From: Halichondria panicea | Taxonomy: Eukaryota; Porifera; Demospongiae; Suberitida; Halichondriidae | Reading direction: 5' to 3' | NCBI RefSeq assembly: GCF_963675165.1 | Contig: NC_087387.1 | Location: forward strand, 5,234,990 to 5,298,989 | DNA: 64,000 nt | Shown: positions 33,003-44,700 of the stretch, in pieces | How the letters are laid out: each line of letters starts with the position of its first letter | Position numbering within the stretch: the stretch's first letter is position 1 | Notes under the pieces: model-generated | The model's input: the letters and a program-made list of their open reading frames with translations, nothing else | The model's database searches: none | Told to the model about the DNA's origin: nothing | Position numbers and translations under genes: made by a program

Positions 33003-33345
33003 TCGTATTGGAATTAAAAGCTGTTATCCAACCCATTTACAACTGAGTAGTATAGTAAACACTCTTTGATCCCTGCAGTGCATGCACTGTGCACATTTTG
33101 TGTGCATGTGCTTGCGCTTGACAAACCACATTTAGAACTTCAGTCACAGTATAGTGTTGTAAAAAAGAGAGGCTCCTTTATGGGTGGAGGTGGGCTTTAG
33201 GCTGACCGACCACAGTCAGTACCCTATATAGGGTACATGAATGTACACCCTAGTAGGGTACATGGGATTTGTACCCTGGAGTATCCTGAGAGTTTCAATG
33301 GATATTCCTTATAGTGTCAGAGCACATCATCACGGTATACAAATA
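33003..33345 (+). repeat. Dispersed repeat, inverted partner of 47108-47520
   Basis: Contains GTTTACTATACTACTCAG-type and GGGTACATGGGATTTGTACC motifs in an order that recurs on the opposite strand at 47.1-47.5 kb. Non-coding. Confidence 0.75.
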
Positions 33346-34016
33346 GCTATGTAAGTGCGTATCATGGTAATTTTATTAATACACTGCATGCATGACTGTA
33401 ATAACTTTTTTCCTATAGAATAATGATATAAATATAAAAGAGAAGTCTATATTCTGCAGGACAGAGGAATTCAATTAGAGAACATTGATAACTATTTTGT
33501 TCCATTTTTGTACCATTGAAAACAAGAAAATGCTTGTCACAAATGGTGCAATCTGATTGGTTACTGAGAGGTCCCTTATTTTACTTAGAGACCTCAGTAG
33601 AGGTCTTCTACGGAGGTTCATTATAATTATGTACTTGCCTATGGAAATGTATGTTGAAGTTATAGTAACCATGCATACTGCATCATAAAAATTATTGTCA
33701 TAAAAATTAATTTTTTATTGACTGTGTTCTGCAGTGCAGCTTTGCAGCTTTTATCTCACTCTTGCAGCTACCAATAGCTAGTGCGCGCTCTAGTGCAGAG
33801 CTAATTACTAAGTATAGAATAGCAACTTTCTATTAGCAATTTTTGTTATGCATGATTCTCAAGAGACGGAAACGGCCTTCAATGTGAGTTTTTATGTAGA
33901 CTTAGCCAGAGCGAAGCTTTAACGTTGCTTGAGACTTGTAGAAACTATTGCATGGTTGCAGTCTTCTTTGTGTTAATACAGCTTAGCTTGCTGAGCACTA
34001 TTCTAAATCAGTTATA

Positions 34017-34127
34017 GGCCTCATCCAACGGTCACTATGGGATTATGAGACCCTCAGGCCCTTAGTAGCGCCCTCGCTGCGCTCGGGGTCTCGTAATCCC
34101 ATAGAGACCTTGGATTCAGTCTATAAC
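34017..34127. mobile_element. 111-bp hairpin MITE
   Basis: ATCCAACGGTCACTATGGGA at the left and its imperfect complement (TCCCATAGAGACCTTGGAT) at the right form arms of about 30 bp around GC-rich CTCGCTGCGCTCG. Confidence 0.7.
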
Positions 34128-34585
34128 TATGTGGAGCAATGACAATAAGGTAGCATGCAGTAACAACTTTTAATGTTCAGCTAAACAACCATAATAATGT
34201 AGGAGTAGCAATGACAACAAGGTAGTAGTTACAACCATGTATTGTTTAGCATTAACAACCATGGGGTGTTAAATTAGAATAAGTGTAGGAACAGCCCAAA
34301 AGTTGTTACCAAAACAACAAATTTGTTTCTTTTTACAAGTAAATAATGGTTTAAGTGAGTATAATAGGAGAGAACGATAAAGGATTACATGCAGTCAGAC
34401 CAGTCCTTTGTATGCATGATCACAACTGAGCACGACAAAACACAATGAAACACTACATGTGATGATGATATATATGCATATAATTATATAGTTATAAACG
34501 TATGCACTCGTAGCTATAGAAGGTATAAATTATAAGCAATTAGTACGAAAAAAAAATCTAAATCAGCCACTTCAATTAGGAAAAG
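34128..34585. other. 3' flank of the type II membrane protein gene
   Basis: AT-rich; a motif near AACAAGGTAGTA is loosely repeated (34140-34270). No gene is seen. Confidence 0.4.
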
Positions 34586-36067
34586 TTACTTAATAAATAT
34601 ATCTACAAGTTCAAATGGTGTGTCATCTTCACTTCGAATTGGAAATGCCTTACACAACCTCAACTCGATATCGTTAGTAGTTGGCTGAGGGAGTTGCTTG
34701 CAGAACCACGGTGGGTTGTTGAACTCGCAGCAAGTACTGTTACTCTCGCATCCCTCACCGTCCCAGAGTGGATCATCAGAGTAGAGAAGGGTGGCATTGT
34801 AATTCGTATCTTCTTTGGCTGTATCACAGAAATAGCTGTTTCCCACCCAAGGTGGAATAGTGATATTCCGTAAATAATAGCCATCATTATTTGTGAGCAT
34901 GCACGGGCAAACGTTAGCAACTTGAAAGTTTCGATCCATTGATAGATTTTCGCCCAGAGCTCCTACAAAAGACCAAATATGTTGCCGTGGTGTCCCATGT
35001 GTAAGAAGTATGCCCTCAACATAGGCACCATCTATACTTTGTGAAGAAACTCGAAATAAAAACGGTGCAAATCCGTTTGGTGATCCATATTGGTAGCTAA
35101 TAACTCTACCACATACACGGGAGTACTCGGTTCCATGCACAGGGAAAGTAGAAGAAACACATTCACCAGTAAATTCTTCAGGCCTCCCGCATGTTCGTAA
35201 TGGTTTCTCCGTCCTGTTAATAGTTTTGAATCCATCGGGGCAGTGATGACTAGGATCTGTCATGTCGATGTGAGCTATTCTCATCCAAGCACCACTTGTG
35301 TCACAGCTGCAATTCCTGAGAGTAGCATCGCAATAAACCTTCATCAATGAACCACTGCCATTAATAGACCTCAGCATCCAGAACTCTCCTGAAGTGTTTT
35401 CTGGAATGTCGTTACAGGAGCTTATCGGAGTTAAGAACCTAGTCGACAAAACTTGCTCCTCTAGACCTCGAAGACTTAGCCAAGTGTTTTCAATCACTTT
35501 AAGCAGAGTCTCATTAATCGCACTTGACTCCATCTGTAAACTATGAAAGGCATTGTTAATCTCATTGCGAACTGTTCCATTCAATTACACTTCTAACTCC
35601 ATTATTCGAGTTGTCAAACTCTTTATTTGATCTTGATATTTGACATTTAGAGCATGAATATCTTTGGCAGTATTGTTATGAAGAGCTTGAATATCCTCTG
35701 ATATGGTAGCACTCTGTAACTGACCGTAAGTAAAGAAGGAGACAGCAAGAAGGACCGACACTATAGCTATCACAAAGGTCAAAATGATCACAACTCTTAA
35801 GTTAGAGCATTTCTTTGGATTTGCGGGAAGTTCTTGCTTCTGGAACACATTTTTTACAACAGATACGTCAGGTACGACGGCATAAGTGTCATCAATTTCT
35901 GTTGCTGTTTCTACCACATTCTCGGGATCGTCTTGTTTCACAGCTGCATCATTTTCTATGGTTTCTAGATCATCCGATAATTCATAAACATTATCTTCAT
36001 CTGTTTGGGAAGCGGCACTATTGCTGTAGCCGACAGTGTTATAGGCTATATATTGATCTCCATGCAT
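34586..36067 (-). pseudogene. Type II membrane protein with coiled coil and fibrinogen-like start; in-frame TAA
   Basis: One frame of 492 residues plus an internal TAA at 35585-35587. Residues 1-90 are acidic and cytoplasmic by prediction, with several tyrosines including IAYNTV (7-12), which fits an ITIM-like IxYxxV pattern. One membrane segment (about 91-114) follows, then a coiled-coil stalk, then SCNDIPENTSGEFW and MKVYCD, which resemble the start of fibrinogen-related domains, and a cysteine-rich C-terminus with many N-glycosylation sites. The stop falls in the stalk, between MELEV and LNGTV, exactly in frame. A single CAA-to-TAA change would explain it, so this may be a recent pseudogene, an allele or readthrough. 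Function unknown; a surface receptor or adhesion role is inferred. Confidence 0.75.
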
Positions 36068-37169
36068 CGACTCTTATAATCCTATAGAATTCTGGGCTAC
36101 AACTAGAGACCTCATGTTAAGATGCATGTTGACGCATGCATGCAACAATTACACTACCGATTAAACAAGTATGTAAAAACATGTATCAGTAATTGCATGA
36201 GCACGAACGTAACACATGCTAATACCTGGAATGTAGCAGGTTAGCGTGGGGCCACCGTGCAATTCCATGCACGGTACATGTATATATACTAATCTGCATG
36301 GCGTAATACACGGTGCCGTATCTGATAAACCATGAGTGAATTAAAGAAACAATAATTGCACTTGTTTCTTTTAACAAAATAATATGTATTTTATACCGTG
36401 TTATGATAATACTTTGTAAGTGAACCTGCTCTATTTACTTAAGACATAATAATTATTCACTATGAAACATCGTTATGCAAAACTTAATGTAATGATCTTT
36501 ACCATTGATGCCAATTATTCATCAGGGGGCCTTTAATAGTGTAAAGTTTGTGAATGAGCCAAATCAACAGAAACCTTGAAATTTACAAGTATACTGGTAT
36601 AAGTCTTTGTGATCTTTTGCAAAGGCATTATACTGCTCAAAATTAAATTGATGCATACATTGAGCTCTCAAAACGGCCTGGAATCGTCAATAATTATAGG
36701 CAGGCATGCATGAAATTACTTGTGCATGTGTACACATGATATGCCAGTATATACAAAAGTACTGGGACCCATGCATGCATACACAAACATGCAGACTACA
36801 GCATGCATGCAGCTGTGAGAACATGCACAATTAAGCATGAGGTATAAAGAATGAGTGCTATGTGCACATGCACACACCTTGCATGCTGACTCAGTGTTTG
36901 TTGATGCAGCACTATTTCACAAGACTATAGCCACTAGAAGAGACACAGACACACTGCACTCAACAAAATTGATTTATGATGCATAATAATAGAGCAGATG
37001 TTATAATAGCTCTAAAGGCATAATTAAAAACATGCATGCAGTTGACCTATAAAAGAGTGCCAATGGCTGCCTAATACCCAACTACTATACACACACCAGT
37101 GACACCATGCATACAACTTGTTGTTGTACATGATCTATGTCACAACACTTGTAATGTATAGCTTCCAAT
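36068..37169. other. Intergenic, ATGCATGC-rich
   Basis: Upstream of the type II protein gene. Rich in GCATGCATGC palindromes, with a 40-bp repeat (CGTTATGCAAAACTTAATG) near 36470 that recurs at about 37972 and inverted at 27503. No gene is seen. Confidence 0.45.
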
Positions 37170-37390
37170 TCTACTCCTTTAACGCTTTCTTCATTTCCCC
37201 TTATATTTCTTTCATGCTACCCATGCACTGTGCAAGGAAACTCGGCTATACACTGACCCAGAAGAGGGCAATCCAGGACCTGACTCGTACACTCTTATGG
37301 AGGATGGTCACATGTCCAATAATGACAATTAGTATAGTTACATAGAAGAACAGCCAATGAGAACGAGGGCACATACTACTATCTGAACAC
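37170..37390 (+). pseudogene. 3' fragment of the five-pass membrane protein family
   Basis: Closely matches 60775-60960, the last coding part of the paralog at 60.0 kb: CTCGGCTATACACTGACCC, AGAAGAGGGCAATCCAGGAC and the terminal CACATACTACTATCTGAAC. Small indels break the frame. It is about 12 kb outside the NCAPG2 intron cluster, so a piece of this gene was copied elsewhere. Confidence 0.85.
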
Positions 37391-37497
37391 AGCGAGCTTG
37401 TATTACGATTGTGCATAGGATGCACCATATAATTATAGTATAGATAGTTGCACCTTCACTATGGTAATTGCCCTTAAATTATTATCTTGTCGTGATT

Positions 37498-37602
37498 TAG
37501 CCTCGATCCCAGGCCGAGTTTTCGCTTTTATAACGGTTAGGCGAACAACTGTTGTTCGCCTAACCGTTATAAAAGCGAAAACTCGGCCTGGGATCGAGGC
37601 TA
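37498..37602. mobile_element. Perfect 105-bp palindrome, TAGCCTCGA family, 9-bp TSD
   Basis: Two 52-bp arms beginning TAGCCTCGATCCCAGGCCGA are exact complements around a single central base. GTCGTGATT flanks both sides (37489-37497 and 37603-37611). It is essentially the two ends of the 1,088-bp element at 23467 joined with no interior. Confidence 0.95.
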
Positions 37603-37611
37603 GTCGTGATT

Positions 37612-38998
37612 AGGCCTTGGCAATAATTATTATGCTTTTTATTTTGCCTATTACTCAAAAAGTCAGCCTATTATTCCAGTTTGGTGTACCCATTATTCCA
37701 CTTTAAAGACATCGATGAAAAGACAATTTATTTGTAGTTGCACTACCTGAGGTAGCCTCGTTCCCAACCTCGTTGTCTCTATAGTATAGCTAGTATTTTC
37801 AACTTAAAAAAAAAATCTCCTTTGTGCCGAAAGACCCCTCCATGCCTGCATGCATGCTAGTGGCTATTGCTTACAGTATATAATATACAGCTATATATAT
37901 ACATTATATTAGTCAAGTAAGACGTGAAATTAGGTCTACTATACCAGACTCTCTGAGGGTCAAGTAAAAAAACGTCGTTATGCAAAACTTAATGTAATGA
38001 TCTTTACCAAAAATAGACTTTGCTAAAATTATTCCGAGCATAATTTATCAGGGGCCTACTGCAGTTGCAAACTCTTTTCTGGAAAAAATATTTTAACCAC
38101 GCCCATTAACCTATGGAGGCTTAGTCATCTTGTTGGAGAGCATGCAGCTTCTGTTCGCTTTGGAGTCTTAGTATACCGTCAGCATGGCTCCTTCTGTTTG
38201 CTTACTTCGCATGCCTTGCATGAGGCTGTACGTATATTATGTTCTTCTATAATCGTACAGCTGTTGACCAATGAGATCAATTGCTTATAATTATAGTGGT
38301 GATGAAGTATGGTATAAGTTCAATGAGGTGTTTAAGAAATATATGGTGCACAATAGAAGTTAAACTAATGTATCATCTGACCACATAACTTATATACTTA
38401 CATATAATAATAGTAGCTCAAATATTTAATGAGTTCAAAATTAGATAATTAATGTGTTTCCAGACAGTTATGGCAATACCACAGAACATTACTTGACAAG
38501 GAGCGTATCTTGTAATGACTGAGTCAGAGAATCCAGCGAAGTCAGCAGGGACGACCACCTGTGTGTAGAGAGATCAAGAATGATCTGATTATATAGGGCC
38601 TCAATAGGTTGAGTACAATAGGTCATGTGATGTATAGCACTAGAACACTAACTGCACACATGCACTGAGAATACTGGCATTCGGCAACTATAATTATATA
38701 CACGGCATGCATGCATGTACATATTAGGATTAGGGACTGAACATGAACTAATAGATCCATGCAACACGAAACAAAACCATTACGATAACATGACACATGT
38801 GCACAAATCATAAGGTAATGATCACAACACTATAATCAAGGATACAAACAGCATACATAGTAAAATTAATAGAGTGTTACCATGAACACATAATTATATA
38901 ATGTCAAGAGGTACAATTTTATAGAAACTTATAAATTTAAAGGCATTGGTATATTAGCATAATTATAGTACTATATACACTGGAAGCACAAGACAGGT
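37612..38998. other. Intergenic, 3' of NCAPG2
   Basis: No gene is seen. Contains a second copy of the CGTTATGCAAAACTTAATG repeat (about 37972) and AT-rich sequence. The last few hundred bases should include the NCAPG2 3' UTR (minus strand). Confidence 0.4.
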
Positions 38999-41690
38999 TT
39001 ACTTTTCTCTGTCCTCCTGTGAGCAAGTTTCCACAATCTTCAGCGAGTGCCTGACACATCTCATCATGGCGTCACCACCACTACCAGTGCTAGACTTGCC
39101 TGCATGGAGGGAACAGAAGAAGGTGATAAATTGCCTAAATGTGCATGGGTATATAGATATTAAACTATAGCACACGCATATACAATTAAGCATGCATGCA
39201 TGCACACAACATTGGTCTTATCAGTAGGGACAATAGATGCTATGAAAGATGAATCTCCACCCACCACACCCCCACCTCTCTGATGCACACACCTTTCACT
39301 AGAGCACTGATGAGACACAGAGCTGCTTGGTGGGTCAGTATAAGCTCAGGGGGTTGTAGAGTGGTTGCACTGATGTAAGCTTCCAGGTGGGCCAGAAAAA
39401 CACTGCAAGTTAGTAATACAACAATCTCTAAACACGATAGTAAATTACTACAATCGTTGATTTATCAATACCACCAAAAAGTTCTCAACATACACGTTAA
39501 AAACAGTTATAGATACCAAAGAGCCCTAGCACATACAACAAACACGTCATGCATACACATGCACACCTTGCTGACTGTTTGTTGGCACAGCACTGTTTCA
39601 CAAGACTTGCCACCAGAAGTGGTAACTCCTCCACACACACTGGCACCATTGCCCCCGGAGTCTGTACAGGGAGACACACTCACCTATATGCGCTCAACAA
39701 ATTGATTTGATAGTTTATTCAGTGTAATTTATAGAGCTAAGGCATAATTAAACAAAAACACTCACTTGTTTAATATAGTTGACTTGAGCCCTCACAACCA
39801 CCTCCACAATAACCTCCATAACGAAAAGCCTCTCATCCCCCACTGACGACAAAGCTCCCATCCTCACACCCTCACGAACCACACTCCCCACACACACCTT
39901 CACATGACCGAGGCACTTTGCTAACAACTCAGGCTTTGTTTCAGAGACTTTTATCAGCTGTAACAGAATACTTTTGAGGAGAACAGGAGTGAGTGAGCTA
40001 GGTCCAGATGGGATGCCGATTATCTCTGATCTTGTCGAGGCCTCAGAGATTTGGTAAAGGAGTTTTGCGAGAGGGGAAAGGAGGAGGTGGGCGGAGCCTG
40101 CACGTACAAAAATGCAATGCTATATACGTACATACTATTAAGTTGGTACATGTACTGTAGCTGCCTGAACGAATGAGAACACATACACAGCCAGGCACAT
40201 ACGATATACTGTCTCATTATTATAATAATAAGTTTTTAAGCTAAGCAAAAACCGTCGTCTATATTTGCCCACTACACAAACAAAGTAGCCACCATCAATT
40301 AAGACACTCACTTGTCTCAGCGATCCTTGCCCCAAAGTTGGAGATGCCTGTCTCCACCCGCTCAGTGTTCTCACCCGACAACAGTCCGAGCAAGAGTATC
40401 TCAGACAGTAGCAAGAGTAACGTCTCTGTCACTTTGTGGGCGTATCCTGGGCCTTGTGAGGGGGTGGGGGGCGGCTGGGAAGCCTTACGCTTGCGAGAAC
40501 TCTGCCGAGATGACTGGGTGGAGGGTCTATAAAACAAAAAGAAGTTTAACACAACACAGTTATAGGTGTACCCAGCTTTAAGGCATTAATTAACGCACAA
40601 CTCAAATTTATTAGGCACCGCTGTTGTATGCACTGTGTGCTACGATGCAAACCACTCAGAGATATAGTGGCTAGCAGCATTCATGCGTACACCATGAAAA
40701 CCACCAGTTTACTTTAAAACATGATAACTTCCCCCTTACCTTTTCGCCCCCTCCTTTAGAGCAGACACCAGCACCCTATCTCCCCAGGAGAGCACCTCCT
40801 CTAACTGTTGGGGGAAATCTCCATGTCCCTCTAATCCCTCGGCTTGCTGATGCATAAGGAGACGAATGTAAAGCCCCAGGCACTTGTGAAGGACAGGGAA
40901 TGGCGGTGGAGACTCGTCAAACTGGTTTGACTGACTAGAGAGGTAGTACATTTCCAGTAGAGTCTGCATAATATAGAATAGTCATAAATATTTCTGGTTA
41001 AGAAATTGATTTTACCATTGAGTTCTTCAGAAAATCTGTGAATTTCCAGAACTCTGGGAGACTTTTCAGCTCTTGCAGGCAGCTGGGATGGCTCTGCACA
41101 GGGTCAAGAAACATGGAGTGTAAGAAGACAAGACAAAGCACTACTATTATTGACTACTTGCATTGTTGAATGCAACACCGCATGCATACATTCAAACTAT
41201 ATATAGAGCCACAGTGACGTACCAGCATCCAGTCGATGAGTTCCACGGCCAGTAGAGGCTGTCTGGTTGGGAGGACACTGCTCTTACCTCTCCTGCCCTT
41301 GCCTGTGATCTGTAAACACAAGAGGGGATTGTTTTGAATAAAACATGGACTGAGGTGCTTTTATAACAGTTGCTTGATGTATTAGTGTATAGAAAAACGG
41401 ATACTATTATAATACATTTGCCTGACCTTTGATTTTGGTTGTTCTCTACTTGCTAATGAAAACCTGTCACTTTGTAAGTCAGTTGCTAGCCACTCATTGG
41501 TCAGTTTTATCACATGACTCGTCTGTCCCCATGAAGTTAAGGCAATTAAGAGTGAGGAGTAGTCGTGCGATTTGATTGCATAGCTCATAGTCGCGAGGGT
41601 GGTTAGCGTTCCCGTGGCAATAGAGTTAACGCAGGCTCTCGGGAGATTAGCCGCAAGTAGATAAAGTGCCGATCGACATGAGCCGTCCTG

Positions 41691-41738
<48 letters not shown>

Positions 41739-44700
41739 TGGGATGCATACAGCCTTAATTGGTGCACACATACATGAGTGCCACGCAGTGGAGTAGGAAA
41801 AGCAATTTCTCAATGGGGGGCTCTAGATTTTGAATGGAAAAAAGTATGGCTATCTATAGTGCAGCTTGATAAGTGAATAGCCTCAATAGCCTAGAAAGAT
41901 TGGGGGGGGGAGCTGGATCCCCCCTTCCAATGTTTATATACGCTACTGAGTGCAACCTACTTAGATACAATTCAATGGCACCACTCTCCAACCCTCAGGT
42001 AGTTGATAAGTGGCACACAGGATACCCGTGGGCTGCCCATAAACATGTGGTTGTAAAGTGAGGTCAATGACACACGCAAGGCTTCCTTCCATTAGCACAA
42101 GGCTTCCAATAGATCAAATTCCACGTGACAACACTACCAGGTACCTACAAGTACATGTATATAGCTAGCACAAAATTGTACGATTAGCTAAGTACAGTGC
42201 ATGTGTACAGTGTACATCTGCATGAGAATGAGACTAGCTTGTGCTGTAGTAGCTCTATGTCTAGTAGCCTTGGTTACTGGCAAGATTACAGATAAATCTA
42301 CGGCAATAGAATTATTTGAGAGGGTCGCGATTCAGAAGCAGTCAATAAGTAAGTTGTATAGACTATAATGACTATAGCTGCAATAGCATTTCAATGTTTA
42401 CCACCATTAGACAGGTGATTAATATAGTCATCTGTAATTTCGTGCTTGAAGTAAAGGCTGTGTATATAAATTATGACAACACATTCAGTACACAAAAAGT
42501 ATATATGTGCATGTGGTAGGTGAGCATTTATTGTCGAACCAACAGTGGCCGGCCGTATTCATAATACAGAGGAGGACCACAATTCTACACCAGCTAAAGT
42601 ATGAGATAGTTAATACTGACTGTTGACACTAAGAATGGACATAATTGTGCACACCACTATACAGGTGAAGCTTTGCGTGAGATCACAAAAGGGAACAATG
42701 ATCACAAAATGGACGATTCTTTGCCAGCAACTATACAGTTTGTGGAGCGTCTCTCTCACCTGACACCAGAGGAGAAGAAACTCTACATGGAAATGATGGG
42801 CAAATGAGTGCTCTCTCTCTCACATGCACAGCTACATACACACTAAACAGTGAAACAGTGAAACTATCGAACTTTTATATTCAACATTCTCATGACTTAA
42901 TTATATACCACAGTAATTATTCTTATAAACGCGTACAGAAAGGATTGCATATGATTATGAGTACTATAATTGGTCCAACAGGGACAGCTGAAATAGCGTC
43001 ACAGTACATGAATCACCATAATTACATACACACCTCAAAAGTGTTGAAGAGTGTAGGCAGACACTTAGTGACCCGTCCTTCCAATCTCTTCTTAACCCCT
43101 TTGTTCCCACGCTGGTCTAGTTTGTCTCGGACACCCTCCCACAGAATGACCATCGTCTCTATCAGTCCACACATCACACTCCCGTCACTCACACACAACG
43201 ATTCCTCTGGCGCCCCTATATAGGGGGTGGGGCATTAGTGAGTGGGTGTAGTAATGTTTAAACGTACATGAAAGAGAGACGTGTGTTATAGACTTACTAT
43301 CAGGCTTAGGACTGTCGGGTTCATCGTTTCTTTCTTTCCATCCTCCACTCTCCACTCCTGATTGGCCACCACCTATGCAAAATAACAGGGTATTAAAAAA
43401 CTAGCAGATAATTATTACTTGACCTTTCAGTAAAAGTTGTCAGATTTTCTATCATTGAGTAAATTACTCACCTTCTCCATTGGTCTCCATATCCCTTTCC
43501 TCCTCCTCCTCCTCTGAGGCTCCACCCCCATTCTCCGCCCCCTCAGTCTCCACACACTGCATTAGAGCCAAAAGTATTGCGAGGATGAACTTTGTGACCT
43601 CAGTGGGTGTGAGATGCACTACGGCTAGTTGGTAAAACCTCCTTGCAGCACCAGGGTTAGTCCGAACCAAACTAACACACCGTTCAATCTGCACAAAGAA
43701 GGGAGAGAGAGGAAATAACTATACGTTATGTTACAAAAAAGAAGAGATGTTATGTTGTTACAAAGGCTTTTCTCTGCTGAATATCAAAAGGGAATGTAAA
43801 ATAATACTGATATATAAGTAAAATGGCCGTAGAATGGCAATAATTTTGATTAAAATGGCAGTAGAAAGGCCATCAGTCTCACAAGCACAGTCATAAGCTA
43901 TTATATAGATACTGTATGTAACATAATTATAACAATAAAACACATCACAATCCAGGCATAATCGAATGTATAGCTATAGTACTTCTGTGGTTTTTTTTCA
44001 AGTAACTAACGTATGACACCCACCTGTTGACTTGGTGATACATTGCCGGGCTGAAATGAGTCGACCAGCAGCGACACGATTCGCTTCACCACGGCTACAC
44101 TATCCATCTCCACACGAGCTAGACATGCAAGAATAATAGTAACAGCTATAAAACAAATTATGTCATCATTTATCACAGCGCAACACATGCAGCATTGACG
44201 TTTGTATTAGTTTCCAACACACTTAACACATGCATGGGTTTTTATTACTAGATTGGCTTTTATGTTGACAAAAGCTATACTAACGTAAATCAGCTGAGGC
44301 AATTGAAGTAATTAATGTTGCAAATTATTATAATTCTCACCCAGTAGATGCTCCAGGGGACAGATGTGCCAGAACTTGATCATCCTCATGCCCTTTACCA
44401 GAAGGAGCAAATCCAGGAATGCAATCCGTACCTTCTCTGATGAATCATGAAGCATGCTCTGCAGCAGTGGGAGGAGGTCCACCATTAACGGGTGGCTGAG
44501 GCGGTTCTCTAGGATCAGACACATGCCCTGCATGTGTGTATGGGGGGGAGGGGGTTCAAGCATGAGGTGTACTAGGAGCACTTCTAAAACAACAAGGGGA
44601 AATGAATTTTCTGTTTAGGTATACATATTGAACAAACACATTATAACAGCTCCACATGAGACATTAATTTTGTTATAAAGCCATATTGTCTCACCTGTAC

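Larger units (their letters stand above)
32410..34016. other. 3' flank and repeat-rich intergenic region
   Basis: After the copy B 3' UTR come a 128-bp hairpin (32841-32968), a 340-bp repeat (33003-33345) and an inverted fragment of the GCTCTGCACTAG-type repeat at about 33727-33810. No gene is supported. Confidence 0.5.

Noticed and set aside
42570-42598. Short middle exon for the secreted-peptide gene
   Set aside because: It has AG and GT borders, but including it shifts the frame of the last exon.
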